Assembly: GCA_029052265.1 (NCBI GenBank)
Contig: JAIDJJ010000328.1
Location: 1-50,988, forward strand
From: Muribaculaceae bacterium
Lineage (GTDB): Bacteria > Bacteroidota > Bacteroidia > Bacteroidales > Muribaculaceae
Direction: 5' to 3'
DNA: 50,988 nt
The position numbers and the translations under genes were made by a program. Positions 25,778 through 35,243 of the stretch are shown here, one piece after another. The stretch's first letter is position 1. The number at the start of each line of letters is the position of its first letter. Below the pieces are notes generated by a model. That model was not told the DNA's origin, did not search any database, and worked only from the letters and a program-made list of their open reading frames with translations.

Positions 25778-27487
25778 TCAGTCTTCTTCCTCTCTCTTCT
25801 TCCATCCCTTGCGCTGACGCATATGGACGGGATTGATGATGGTCTCGGACGATTCCGGAAGACGGGGACCGCGCGAATTGGCAGGATTGTAGCCTTGCGA
25901 CTCCTGGATGCGCCGCTCACGCTTGAAATTATCATCGCCACGCTCTTTTTTAAAGGGCTTCCGGTCGCCGCTGTCGGCACGATCCTTCCGGTCGGGGCGA
26001 CCGTATCCCTGACGAGCCGGTTTCCCGTATGACGGACGGTCGTTTCTACGTTCGTAGCCGTATCCGTCTCTACGCTGACGGCTATCCGCTCTTCCTACAG
26101 GCTGGAAACCATCGAAATCATCATCGTCATCATTGCTGTAACGACCTTTGGGCACACTGTCATAAGAACGCTTGCGGTCGTCACGGTTAAATGACTTTTT
26201 CTTCTTCCTGTCGTCGGAGAAGCCTTTACCGCTGTTGAATTTCTTAGCCTGTTTCTCCCAGTCGTCGTCAGAAATATGACGCACCTTCTTGGGACCCTGC
26301 TCTTTCCGGGCATCCGGATTGCTGACGCTTCCTCCTTCGGCACGGAAATCAGAATATTTGCCGTCAAACATGACGTATTCACGCAGGCTGCATTCAAGGC
26401 TGCCGTTATGAAGCGGAATCTTGACAGATGGTTTAAGCCCTATTTCTGCAAACTGCTCATCCTTGAACCCTATGATCCATGCGTGCCAGCCCTGGAAGTA
26501 AGTCTTCAGTGTAGAGCCTATGCTGCGGTAAAGGAGATTTATATTGTCAGGACGCAGACGTTCACCATAAGGGGGGTTGGTCACCATGATCCCCTCGGGA
26601 GAATTGTCTGTCCATTCTGTCACTGACTTGCATTGAAGTTCAACCATATCCTCGACACGGGCGGATTTGATATTCTTTCGGGCTATAGCCACAGCCTCCG
26701 GAGAAATATCACCGCCATATATCTTGTAAGCAAACTCACGCTCAGCTGAATCGTCGTTGTAGATCTCCTCAAACAGCTCCTGGTCAAAATCCTGCCACTT
26801 CTCGAATGCGAAATGCTCCCTATAGATGCCGGGGTTGATATTGCCGGCTATAAGAGCCGCCTCGATAAGGAATGTACCCGACCCGCACATGGGATCCACA
26901 AAATCACTGTCGCCCCTCCAGCCTGTCTTCATTATGATCCCGGCTGCAAGAACTTCATTGATCGGTGCTTCCGTCTGCTCAACCCGGTAGCCACGTTTCG
27001 ACAACGGCTCGCCGCTTGAATCGAGCGAGATAGTGACCCGGTTGTCGGAAATATGCACATTTAGCTGGACATCTGCCCCTGTCAGACGGATTGACGGACG
27101 TCTTCCATACTTGTCATTGAAATGATCGGCTATACCGTCTTTCACCCGGTATGTCACAAATTTGGAATGGGTGAATTCCGCACTGTTAACAGTGGAATCG
27201 ATCGCAAATGTCGAATCCACACTCATAAACTGTTCCCAGTCAAGATCTCTCACCTGGTCATAAAGCTCGTCGGTGGAGTCGGCTGTAAACTTAACTATGG
27301 GCTTGAGTATTCTCAAAGCCGTGCGGCAACAGAGATTGGCACGATACATAAGCTCGTTATCTCCCTCAAAAGTCACCATTCTGAGTCCGAGTTCAACATT
27401 CTCTGCCCCCAAATCAATGAGTTCATCACGGAGCACGTCTTCAAGACCCTGAAAGGTCTTTGCAACCATCTGGAATTTAGTTTCCAT
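25778..27487 (-). CDS. rlmL: THUMP-domain 23S rRNA guanine-N2 methyltransferase (RlmL-type) with long charged tail
   Basis: 569 residues. The N-terminal THUMP region (about 1-160) precedes a Rossmann methyltransferase domain with DPMCGSGTFLIEAA (198-211) and the catalytic NPPYGERL (304-311). The enzyme transfers methyl from SAM to a guanine N2 of 23S rRNA, by homology G2445. The enzymatic part ends near residue 380. The remaining 190 residues are low-complexity, rich in Arg, Lys, Asp and Gly with Tyr (RRDGYGYERRNDRPSYGK), and probably disordered, possibly an RNA- or ribosome-binding extension. There is no RlmK domain, so it matches only the first half of E. coli RlmKL. Confidence 0.9.
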   Translation of the reverse strand: METKFQMVAKTFQGLEDVLRDELIDLGAENVELGLRMVTFEGDNELMYRANLCCRTALRILKPIVKFTADSTDELYDQVRDLDWEQFMSVDSTFAIDSTVNSAEFTHSKFVTYRVKDGIADHFNDKYGRRPSIRLTGADVQLNVHISDNRVTISLDSSGEPLSKRGYRVEQTEAPINEVLAAGIIMKTGWRGDSDFVDPMCGSGTFLIEAALIAGNINPGIYREHFAFEKWQDFDQELFEEIYNDDSAEREFAYKIYGGDISPEAVAIARKNIKSARVEDMVELQCKSVTEWTDNSPEGIMVTNPPYGERLRPDNINLLYRSIGSTLKTYFQGWHAWIIGFKDEQFAEIGLKPSVKIPLHNGSLECSLREYVMFDGKYSDFRAEGGSVSNPDARKEQGPKKVRHISDDDWEKQAKKFNSGKGFSDDRKKKKSFNRDDRKRSYDSVPKGRYSNDDDDDFDGFQPVGRADSRQRRDGYGYERRNDRPSYGKPARQGYGRPDRKDRADSGDRKPFKKERGDDNFKRERRIQESQGYNPANSRGPRLPESSETIINPVHMRQRKGWKKREEED

Positions 27488-27579
27488 TTTTTGACTTCTT
27501 GTTGGTTATCCGGAGTCGCTCTGGCGCCTCCGCTCGTTTTGTCTGGATATATTGATTGTTTATATTTTAATCACTATTT

Positions 27580-28962
27580 TCAAGGCATCATGAAATTGCC
27601 GAACGAAATCGTTTCACCACCCCTCTCGCTGCCGGAAGAATCGGAAGAGGAGACATTTCGCCCGCCTTCCGACAGACGCTGCAACTCCTCATTGAACCGT
27701 GGTTCTCGGGTAAACGTCGGGGAATTTTCTATCATGGCGATTACCTCATGATCATCAAACTGTGAAGGCTTGAGAACGGCATACTTCATTCGCGCGGCGG
27801 TCCTACGCTGTTTGATCACTTTGTCCGACCCATAGAAATCAACAATCCTTTCGGTGGAAGCCTCTTTCTTAAGTTTCTCTTCCTCAAGATTTTTCTTTGA
27901 CTCGAATACTATCGGACCCTTGGGTTTGTCATCTCCGGATGAGATTTTTTGTTCCGAATCCCTAAGTGTGACGTCAAAGCCGGATGCAAGAACTGTTATC
28001 TTGACCTTATCGCCAAGCTCGGGATTGTCTCCTATACCCCATTTGACATCGATACTTGACGGCAATTTGGAGGTGAATTGGGTGATTTCGGCTATCTCCT
28101 CCGCACGCAACGGATTATCCGAATCCCGCGAGCAGGTAAACTTGAAAAGAAGACGCTTGGATGTGTTGATATCGTGGGCTTTCAGCAAAGGCGAGTGAAG
28201 TGCATTGTGTATGGCGTCAGAGATACGGTGCTCCCCTTCTCCATATGCAGTGGAAATTATAGCCGTGCCGCTGTCTTTCAGTGTGGTCTTCACATCCTGA
28301 AAATCGACATTGATATAGCATCTCTCCGAAATTATGTCAGAGATACTCCTCGCCGCATTGGCAAGTGTGTCATCGGCTTTCTGGAAAGCATTGAAAAAAT
28401 TATAATCCTTGTACAGTTCTATAAGGTTTTCATTGTTGATAACCAGCAACGCATCGACATGTTCCCGCATCTCATTGGCTCCGTCAAGAGCCTTAAGTAT
28501 CTTCTTTTCCCCTTCAAACATGAACGGCACTGTGACGATGCCTATTGTAAGCATCTCCGCCTCTTTTGCAAGACGTGCCACTACGGGAGCGGCTCCAGTT
28601 CCGGTGCCGCCTCCCATTCCGGCAGTAATGAACACCATTTCAGTACCGTCCTGAAACAATTTTTTTATTTCTTCGCTGCTTTCTTCTGCACATTGGCGAC
28701 CTACTTCCGGATTATTCCCGGCACCGCGGCCATGTGTCACACCCCAGCCCAACAACAGTTTGGTGGGGACAGCCATCTCGTTGAGATGCTGCTTATCGGT
28801 GTTGCAGACCACAAAATTGACATTCGGGATATTCTGCCCAAACATGTAGTTGACAGCGTTGCTGCCACCTCCGCCTACACCTATGACCTTGATTATAGAT
28901 GCATTGGGATCTTCATCAAATCTCGAACCGTCAGCCAGGTTATATATTTCGTTTTCGTCCAT
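27580..28962 (-). CDS. ftsZ: Cell division protein FtsZ
   Basis: 460 residues. The tubulin GTP-binding signature GGGTGTG is at residues 117-123 and the first nucleotide-binding loop VIGVGGGGSNAVNYM at 26-40. The GTPase core ends near residue 330, followed by a variable linker and a C-terminal segment ending GGETISFGNFMMP. FtsZ polymerises into the Z ring that positions the divisome. It is the last gene of the dcw cluster, 95 bp after ftsA. That gap shows no clear promoter to my eye. Its terminator is also unclear; 92 bp downstream lies rlmL in the same direction. Confidence 0.97.
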   Translation of the reverse strand: MDENEIYNLADGSRFDEDPNASIIKVIGVGGGGSNAVNYMFGQNIPNVNFVVCNTDKQHLNEMAVPTKLLLGWGVTHGRGAGNNPEVGRQCAEESSEEIKKLFQDGTEMVFITAGMGGGTGTGAAPVVARLAKEAEMLTIGIVTVPFMFEGEKKILKALDGANEMREHVDALLVINNENLIELYKDYNFFNAFQKADDTLANAARSISDIISERCYINVDFQDVKTTLKDSGTAIISTAYGEGEHRISDAIHNALHSPLLKAHDINTSKRLLFKFTCSRDSDNPLRAEEIAEITQFTSKLPSSIDVKWGIGDNPELGDKVKITVLASGFDVTLRDSEQKISSGDDKPKGPIVFESKKNLEEEKLKKEASTERIVDFYGSDKVIKQRRTAARMKYAVLKPSQFDDHEVIAMIENSPTFTREPRFNEELQRLSEGGRNVSSSDSSGSERGGETISFGNFMMP

Positions 28963-29057
28963 ATCGGATGCTTTGCTTTTTAGAGGTAAGAGGTTATATT
29001 TTTATCGAAGAGAGAGATAGTTTATGTGGGAACTGTTATTTCTGTATGCATCGTCTG

Positions 29058-30371
29058 TCATTCCATCAGTTCTGAATCATCATCAGGATTGCTGAATATG
29101 CTGCCTATCCTTCTTGCAAGACCCTCCACGAATCGGTTTGTCTTTCTCTTCCTTTCGCTCGGGGCTTTACTCCGGGGTTCCTCGACCGGCGCCTCGCCTG
29201 TCACCGGAATCTGCTCTTTCTGTTGAATCTCAAGGCATTCCTGATTGCTCAGTGTCGCACCTGCATACAACACACTGACCACCTGAATCAGGTTTTTATT
29301 GGCGGCGTGACTGTCTTCTATGTGCACATATTGTGGAAGAATGCCCCTACGTACCGGAAGACCGCTCTGCAATTCAAGAAGATCCATCATACCTTGCAAT
29401 TTGGATCCACCTCCGATACAGATTATTCCTCCGGGAAGGTCCGTCTCCTTCATCCCGGCATATTCAATCTGCTCCATAACGTTGGCGACAATCTCTTCAG
29501 CCCTTGCAACTACCAGGTTATTAATATCCGTAAGCTTGACTCCGTTCATGTTCAACGACGAAGGTGTGTCTTGCCCCATAGCGTTGCCGGAAGCTATCTT
29601 AATCTGTTCTGCCCTCTCTTCCAACACATTGAGTGATGTTATATCCCGAGTGATATTCCTACCGCCCAATGGCAGCGTGGCAAAATATCGGAGACATCCC
29701 TTTCGATAGATGGTCACTGTGGTAGTCTCGGCGCCCATATCCACAAGCATGCATCCGAGACGCTTCTCATCCGGTGTGAGTATGAGATGCCCTGTGGCAA
29801 GGGCTGTCACCACAAAACCCTCTATCCTTACACCAAGCTTGTCTGGTATGGTGCGGGTCAGGTTACGTTTCAATTCCGGACGGCAAACGATGAGATCATA
29901 TGTCGCCTGTATGGAATTGCCGACCGCCCCTTTGGGTGAATGCGTCTCGGCATTTCCGACATGATATATACGCGGAACTGCGTCAACCACTTCAAGGGTA
30001 TTGTCGATCGCCTTGCGTTTGGCGTCATTGCTGAGCCGCCCGATAATCTCCCCGGTGATCTCTGTAGCTTCCGGAAGATTGATCGACACTTCCGTCGTTA
30101 TGCTCTTAAGAGATCTGCCGGAAAGACCGACAAACACCCCTTTTATCTTTCTCGGCGCAACACCGGTGCGATGCTCGAGCTGGCTGAAAAGCCTTGAGAC
30201 ACGCACTGATGTCTCCTCCAGATTCTGGATGATGCCGTATCTCACTCCTTCCACTTCGTTTTCTTCCTCGACAGCCACTACGTCGAGTTGCCCTTCGCCG
30301 GAAGTTTTGCCGATTGAAGCTATTATTTTCGAGCTGCTTATTTCCACAGCCGCTATATATCTCTCACTCAT
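29058..30371 (-). CDS. ftsA: Cell division protein FtsA
   Basis: 437 residues with an actin-like fold: the phosphate-1 region (YIAAVEISSSKIIASIGK), the 1C domain, phosphate-2 (MLVDMGAETTTVTIY near 215) and the adenosine motif (GGIICIGGGSKLQG near 335). The C-terminus has an amphipathic membrane-targeting helix, FVEGLARRIGSIFS, followed by an acidic tail. FtsA tethers FtsZ to the membrane and recruits later divisome proteins. It lies 65 bp downstream of ftsQ in the dcw operon. Confidence 0.96.
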   Translation of the reverse strand: MSERYIAAVEISSSKIIASIGKTSGEGQLDVVAVEEENEVEGVRYGIIQNLEETSVRVSRLFSQLEHRTGVAPRKIKGVFVGLSGRSLKSITTEVSINLPEATEITGEIIGRLSNDAKRKAIDNTLEVVDAVPRIYHVGNAETHSPKGAVGNSIQATYDLIVCRPELKRNLTRTIPDKLGVRIEGFVVTALATGHLILTPDEKRLGCMLVDMGAETTTVTIYRKGCLRYFATLPLGGRNITRDITSLNVLEERAEQIKIASGNAMGQDTPSSLNMNGVKLTDINNLVVARAEEIVANVMEQIEYAGMKETDLPGGIICIGGGSKLQGMMDLLELQSGLPVRRGILPQYVHIEDSHAANKNLIQVVSVLYAGATLSNQECLEIQQKEQIPVTGEAPVEEPRSKAPSERKRKTNRFVEGLARRIGSIFSNPDDDSELME

Positions 30372-30436
30372 TATGCGTTGTTGTCTCTAATATTAACCAT
30401 CATAAGGCGATACGGTTTGATATCACATAAAAATTT

Positions 30437-31264
30437 TTAATTCGCGACTCCCACCGCCGCTACCTGCGGCAACGTAGCCTCCTCAAGTGCGATATCGTCT
30501 CCATAGTCCCCCCCATGGTTGGTTCGGTCCTTTTTCCTTCGGGTTGCGACCACCTGTCCGCTGAATTTCACCGAAATAGTATCATATTCAGCCCAGCCCT
30601 TGTAAGGCATAACCTTACGGTAGACTGTCAGTAGGGCGCGCCGTTTTTCTGCAAGACGCGTGGTGTCGCCGAAATTCACTACATGTCCGTGGATCCGGGG
30701 CACCAGTATGATGTTATCCGCGTCTTTTGCCTCTATCATCCCTATCAGTTTGCTCAATATAGGATCTGTGGCAATAAAACGCGTAACAGGAAGAAGATGC
30801 CGGGGTGTGAACGTTTCATTGAAAGAGCCGCTGACAATCGGCACATCTACAAAGAAATTAGCCTTCGATTCTATCTGCTTGCCGTCTTTGTTGATGTAGT
30901 AGCTCTTTCCATCCTCAAATACCCGCAATGCAGGTATCATCGGAATGACTGTCACCCTGAGTTTCCGGTCTGTCTGTAATATACAGTTAACTTCTTCAAA
31001 ATTCGAGAAACGGCTTAGATAGCGCTCCACATCAAGCGTGTTGAGACTCTCTACCGGAGCTCCCACTATCCGGAGAGGATAGCGCGACAATTCATCAAGC
31101 ACTCCGTTCCGGGTGATGGTATCTGCTGTCGTGGATTGGGCTATGACAACCTCAATCCCCTGGCATCCATGACGTCGCGCCTCTCCATGCGCCCATACCG
31201 TCACTAATGTGACATAAGCGAATAGAAAGATGAGAATCAACCATTTGAAGATTGTTTTGCCCAT
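30437..31264 (-). CDS. ftsQ: Cell division protein FtsQ
   Basis: 275 residues. One N-terminal membrane segment (about 7-27: KWLILIFLFAYVTLVTVWA) is followed by a periplasmic POTRA-like and beta domain (ITRNGVLDELSRYP; LRVTVIPMIPALRVF; YYINKDGKQI). Its place between murC and ftsA and its topology identify it, although sequence conservation in this family is low. FtsQ scaffolds the divisome with FtsL. Just 2 bp separate its ATG from the end of murC. Confidence 0.9.
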   Translation of the reverse strand: MGKTIFKWLILIFLFAYVTLVTVWAHGEARRHGCQGIEVVIAQSTTADTITRNGVLDELSRYPLRIVGAPVESLNTLDVERYLSRFSNFEEVNCILQTDRKLRVTVIPMIPALRVFEDGKSYYINKDGKQIESKANFFVDVPIVSGSFNETFTPRHLLPVTRFIATDPILSKLIGMIEAKDADNIILVPRIHGHVVNFGDTTRLAEKRRALLTVYRKVMPYKGWAEYDTISVKFSGQVVATRRKKDRTNHGGDYGDDIALEEATLPQVAAVGVAN

Positions 31265-31266
31265 AT

Positions 31267-32679
31267 CTACGCCGGGTCTTTACCCATTATTATTTTTTCG
31301 ATGTCGGGGAGCAGCCTGTCAAGATCAGCGGCGCCCAACGTCATCACGATGTCAAAGTTACGATTTTTTATCATATTTAGCAAATCTTTTCGCTCACAAT
31401 AGCATTTTGAAGGAGATGTGACATCTTTGAGAATCAACGAAGAGTCTACTCCCGGGATCGGAAGTTCTCGAGCCGGATAGATCTCCGGCATGATGACTTC
31501 ATCTGCTTCCGAAAGCGATGACGCGAATTCTTTGGCGAAATCTCGGGTGCGCGTATACAGATGCGGCTGGAAGATGACACTCAGTTTCCTGCCTGGATAG
31601 AGTTTCTTGACTGATCTGATTGAAGCCTTGACTTCGTTGGGACTGTGTGCATAGTCGTCTATAAGCGCGGTGCTCCCGTCCTTGCCGTCAAGTATGACCT
31701 CAAAACGGCGCTTGGCTCCCCTGAATGTCTTTAACCCTTCCCTGATATCATCAGCTCCCGCGCCCGCCGCCAGAGATGCCGCAGCGGCTGCCACGGCATT
31801 GTCAATATTGATCTCAACAGGAACCCCGACCTCTATGCCGGCTATTTTCATATCGGGCCCCACAAGATCAAATCTCAACGACCCTTCGCCGTAAACAATG
31901 TTTTCGGCATGCCAGTCGCCTTCGTTGCCGCCGCTGTAAGTCATGAGACGGACCCCGTCCCGGAGCCGCGGATGAAGCTTAAGCCCGGTATGAACCAACA
32001 GTATCCCTCCGGGACGTATCAGGGAGGTGAAATGGGCGAAACCTTCCAGATATCCCGCCTCGTCTCCGTATATGTCGAGATGATCCGGATCTACTGACGT
32101 CACTATGGCTATGCAAGGGGAGAGCTGGTGGAAAGAACGGTCGTATTCATCTGCCTCTATCACCGACCATTCCGAACCTCGGCTTAGCACAAGATTGCTC
32201 CCGGTGTTGCGCAATATGCCACCCAGAAAGGCGTTACACCCGACTTCAGATCCCCTTAAGATATTGGCTATCATTGAGCATGTAGTCGTTTTACCGTGAG
32301 ATCCCGACACACATATCGCTTTTGTACTGCGGGTTATCTTGCCAAGCAACGCAGCTCTTTTAACCACTTCAAAGCCGTTTTCCCTGAACCACGTCAGGAT
32401 AGGGCTGTCGGAGGGCACCGCCGGGGTGTAGACCACCAAGGTGTCGGAAGGACTCCTGAAAGCTGCCGGAATCTCTTCTGGAGAATCGGTATACGTAATT
32501 ATCACGCCTTCCTGCTCAAGCTGTTGGGTGAGAAGGGAAGGGGTGCGGTCATATCCCGCCACATTGTGATGCCGGCTCAGGAAATAACGTTCGAGATTTG
32601 CCATCCCTATACCTCCTGCACCCACAAAATACAGATTCTTAAAGGATGAGTCTGCCGGTTGGCTTATATTGGTTTCCAT
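31267..32679 (-). CDS. murC: UDP-N-acetylmuramate--L-alanine ligase
   Basis: 470 residues. A Mur-ligase N-domain (FVGAGGIGMANLERYFL) precedes the ATP-binding loop GSHGKTT at 126-132, the central domain (VIEADEYDRSFHQL, TSVDPDHLDIYG) and the C-domain (IDDYAHSPNEVKA, FQPHLYTRTRDFAKEFA). It adds L-Ala to UDP-MurNAc in the cytoplasm. It overlaps the end of murG by 16 bp, indicating tight coupling in the dcw operon. Confidence 0.97.
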   Translation of the reverse strand: METNISQPADSSFKNLYFVGAGGIGMANLERYFLSRHHNVAGYDRTPSLLTQQLEQEGVIITYTDSPEEIPAAFRSPSDTLVVYTPAVPSDSPILTWFRENGFEVVKRAALLGKITRSTKAICVSGSHGKTTTCSMIANILRGSEVGCNAFLGGILRNTGSNLVLSRGSEWSVIEADEYDRSFHQLSPCIAIVTSVDPDHLDIYGDEAGYLEGFAHFTSLIRPGGILLVHTGLKLHPRLRDGVRLMTYSGGNEGDWHAENIVYGEGSLRFDLVGPDMKIAGIEVGVPVEINIDNAVAAAAASLAAGAGADDIREGLKTFRGAKRRFEVILDGKDGSTALIDDYAHSPNEVKASIRSVKKLYPGRKLSVIFQPHLYTRTRDFAKEFASSLSEADEVIMPEIYPARELPIPGVDSSLILKDVTSPSKCYCERKDLLNMIKNRNFDIVMTLGAADLDRLLPDIEKIIMGKDPA

Positions 32680-33815
32680 CGTGAGTTTTCTTTGATTATT
32701 CTTATCACTTCCTCGGCAATGGCGCTGTCGCTCCCGGGGAGTGCCATTGACAATACTTTTTCCGACATATCGGCAAGACGCCCCTTGTCGGATATCATTT
32801 TTATGGCAGTAGCCACAAGTGTCTCCCGAGCATCAATGTCTTTCACCATTTCCGCCGCGCCGCAAGCTGTCAGTGCCAGGGCATTGTGCGTCTGATGATC
32901 TTCCGCAACATTGGGCGACGGGACAAGGATGGCGGGCTTGCCAAGCACCTGAAGCTCACTGATAGTGCCTGCCCCGGCACGGGCTATTACAAGGTCGGCA
33001 GCCTTATATGCACCTGCCATATCGGTTATAAACGGGGTCACAACCACCCCTTTGATATTCTTTGCAGCAGACAATCCTCTGTCTCCGAAATTTTTTCCGG
33101 TCTGCCATATGACCTGTATCCCTTGATCGGAGAGTCTTCTGAGACCCTTTTCAAGACTCTCGTTGATTGTCAGGGCGCCAAGGCTTCCTCCCACCACCAG
33201 CAAGGTGGTGCGTGCAGGATCCAACCCGAATGATTCCCGCGCTTCTTTCTCTGTCTTCCGGCTGTCCAAAAGGGCTTTGCGGATAGGATTTCCGGTCTTG
33301 ACTATTTTTTCGGCAGGGAAAAACCTTTCCATCCCGTCATAAGCCACACATATCTTCTGTGCCTTCTTTCCCAACAATTTATTGGTAACTCCCGCATATG
33401 AGTTCTGCTCCTGCAACAAAACAGGTATTCCGGCTTTTTCGGCGGCTTTCAAGGTAGGACCGGAAGCATATCCCCCGACTCCGATAGCGATATCGGGCTT
33501 AAAATCCCTGACAATTTTTTTAGCCATCCGAAGGCTCTTGAATAATTTGAATAGAACCCCTATGTTTCTCCAAGGCCGCTTCCGGTCGAATCCCGCCACA
33601 GGAAGCCCGACTATCTCATAACCTGCCGCCGGGACCCGCGTCATTTCCATACGGTTGTCTGCGCCAACAAACAATATCTCGGGATTTATACGTTCCCGCA
33701 ACGCGTCTGCTATCGACAGGGCAGGGAAGATGTGTCCCCCGGTGCCGCCGCCGCTTATTAATACTCTCGGCATTCGTCTGTTACTGTCCGAAGCCTTGAT
33801 ATTGGTGTCTGTCAT
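32664..33815 (-). CDS. murG: UDP-N-acetylglucosamine--lipid I N-acetylglucosaminyltransferase
   Basis: 383 residues. The glycosyltransferase signature GGTGGHIFPALSIADAL starts at residue 23, and the C-domain motifs LLVVGGSLGALTIN and ARAGAGTISEL are present. MurG makes lipid II from lipid I at the inner membrane face. The ATG at 33815 overlaps the ftsW stop by 4 bp (ATGA). A second possible start is M15, which would give a more usual N-terminus. Confidence 0.96.
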   Translation of the reverse strand: MTDTNIKASDSNRRMPRVLISGGGTGGHIFPALSIADALRERINPEILFVGADNRMEMTRVPAAGYEIVGLPVAGFDRKRPWRNIGVLFKLFKSLRMAKKIVRDFKPDIAIGVGGYASGPTLKAAEKAGIPVLLQEQNSYAGVTNKLLGKKAQKICVAYDGMERFFPAEKIVKTGNPIRKALLDSRKTEKEARESFGLDPARTTLLVVGGSLGALTINESLEKGLRRLSDQGIQVIWQTGKNFGDRGLSAAKNIKGVVVTPFITDMAGAYKAADLVIARAGAGTISELQVLGKPAILVPSPNVAEDHQTHNALALTACGAAEMVKDIDARETLVATAIKMISDKGRLADMSEKVLSMALPGSDSAIAEEVIRIIKENSRWKPI

Positions 33816-35185
33816 CTGGATGTATCGTTTAATTGTCCGGAGAAATTCGCTGCCTGCATATCTTCCGGCAATTCTTTTATTTCCTGTTTTATTTCACTCT
33901 TATTGCCACTTGTCACGGCAAACCTGCTCACGGAGAGCATGATGCCGATTGCCGCCGACATCACAAGCACCGACGTGCCTCCTTTGGAAATCAATGGCAA
34001 CGGCTGACCGCTGACCGGGAACAGACCGGTAACTATTGCCATGTGCACCAATGCCTGGAACACAATCAGCACCGCACAACCCATTATAAGGAATGCCGGG
34101 AATGCCCGCGAACATTTATAGGCGATACGACCGGCGCGGGCAAGAAGAAACAGATAAAGGACGAGCAGAAAAACACCACCCACAAAACCTGTGTCTTCCA
34201 CAATAATTGAATAGATATAGTCAGAAAATGCAAGCGGCAGACGGGCGCTTTCCCGGGAATTGCCCGGACCTTGACCTAGGACGCCGCCGTTCGCCTGCGA
34301 GATCTTGGCAAATACAACCTGCCGGTTATAATCGTCGATAGGATCATTGGGATGAACCCCTTCAAGAAACCTGCTTATTCGCCCTTTATGCGTCTCCGCA
34401 CGCCCGTTATTATCTCCCGAGGCGGTCTGCTCGGTCTGTACCACTGAATCAAATTCACTCTTTCTGTCATCCTGATATTTGATTATATACAGGATCCCTC
34501 CGCAGATGCCGTAGACACAGAGTATAAGAAGAAACTTTTTCCATTTCATCCCTCCTATCAGAAACATAGAAAGACTGACCCCGAACAGCAATATGGTATT
34601 GGTCAGACCGTTTTTCCATAGACATCCGCCGAACACAATCACCACCACGGCTGCCTCAACCATACCTCGGGTAGAAACGCCTCGCGGCTGCTGATGCCTC
34701 CCGAGGATTGTGGCGAGAAGCATAACTACAGTCAGTTTGACGATCTCTGCCGGCTGAATGGTAAAGCCGGCTATATTTATCGCACGCTGGGCACCGTTGA
34801 TCTCTATGCCGAAGAAATTAGAGAACATAAGCAGCCCAAGGGAGACAAGTGCCAGAAACCATGCGAAACGGCTGAAATAGCCATAATGAGTGTTCTGCAA
34901 CGCCAGGACAAGCCCAAGTCCGAGCACCAGAAAAATCCCGTGCCTTATAAGGGGCATATAGACATTAGCTCCTGAAACTTCGGCGCTCGATGCTGAAAAA
35001 AGCTCGATCACCGAAACCAGAAGAAGCATTATGTAGATACCCCAGATATATGTGTCAGGTTTCTGCCTGACTGATGCAGATATAGGACGTTTGGAACGGC
35101 GTTCCTGAGTCCGCCCCACGGCAATCCCGTCTACTGTCTCTTTTATTGTGAGGCGCTGCGACAAAGATTCGTTGTTTGTTTCCAT
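33812..35185 (-). CDS. ftsW: SEDS-family peptidoglycan glycosyltransferase FtsW
   Basis: 457 residues with about ten hydrophobic segments, preceded by a cytoplasmic tail of some 45 residues. The SEDS motifs are present: NGAQRAINIAGFTIQPAEIVKL and GQPLPLISKGGTSVL. FtsW polymerises lipid II during septation with FtsI. A large extracytoplasmic insertion (about 235-285, hydrophilic) separates membrane segments, as in other SEDS proteins. It overlaps murG by 4 bp. Confidence 0.96.
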   Translation of the reverse strand: METNNESLSQRLTIKETVDGIAVGRTQERRSKRPISASVRQKPDTYIWGIYIMLLLVSVIELFSASSAEVSGANVYMPLIRHGIFLVLGLGLVLALQNTHYGYFSRFAWFLALVSLGLLMFSNFFGIEINGAQRAINIAGFTIQPAEIVKLTVVMLLATILGRHQQPRGVSTRGMVEAAVVVIVFGGCLWKNGLTNTILLFGVSLSMFLIGGMKWKKFLLILCVYGICGGILYIIKYQDDRKSEFDSVVQTEQTASGDNNGRAETHKGRISRFLEGVHPNDPIDDYNRQVVFAKISQANGGVLGQGPGNSRESARLPLAFSDYIYSIIVEDTGFVGGVFLLVLYLFLLARAGRIAYKCSRAFPAFLIMGCAVLIVFQALVHMAIVTGLFPVSGQPLPLISKGGTSVLVMSAAIGIMLSVSRFAVTSGNKSEIKQEIKELPEDMQAANFSGQLNDTSR

Positions 35186-35243
35186 AATTTGATAGCGTGA
35201 ATGTCATTATCTTTTATATATATTCCATGTGGCATGAATCCAC

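Noticed and set aside
27511..27532. Hairpin after ftsZ as terminator
   Set aside because: The stem has a mismatch and no U-run on the minus strand, so terminator function is not supported.
28078..28983. A 301-residue open frame on the plus strand
   Set aside because: It lies wholly antisense to ftsZ and has no recognisable motif.
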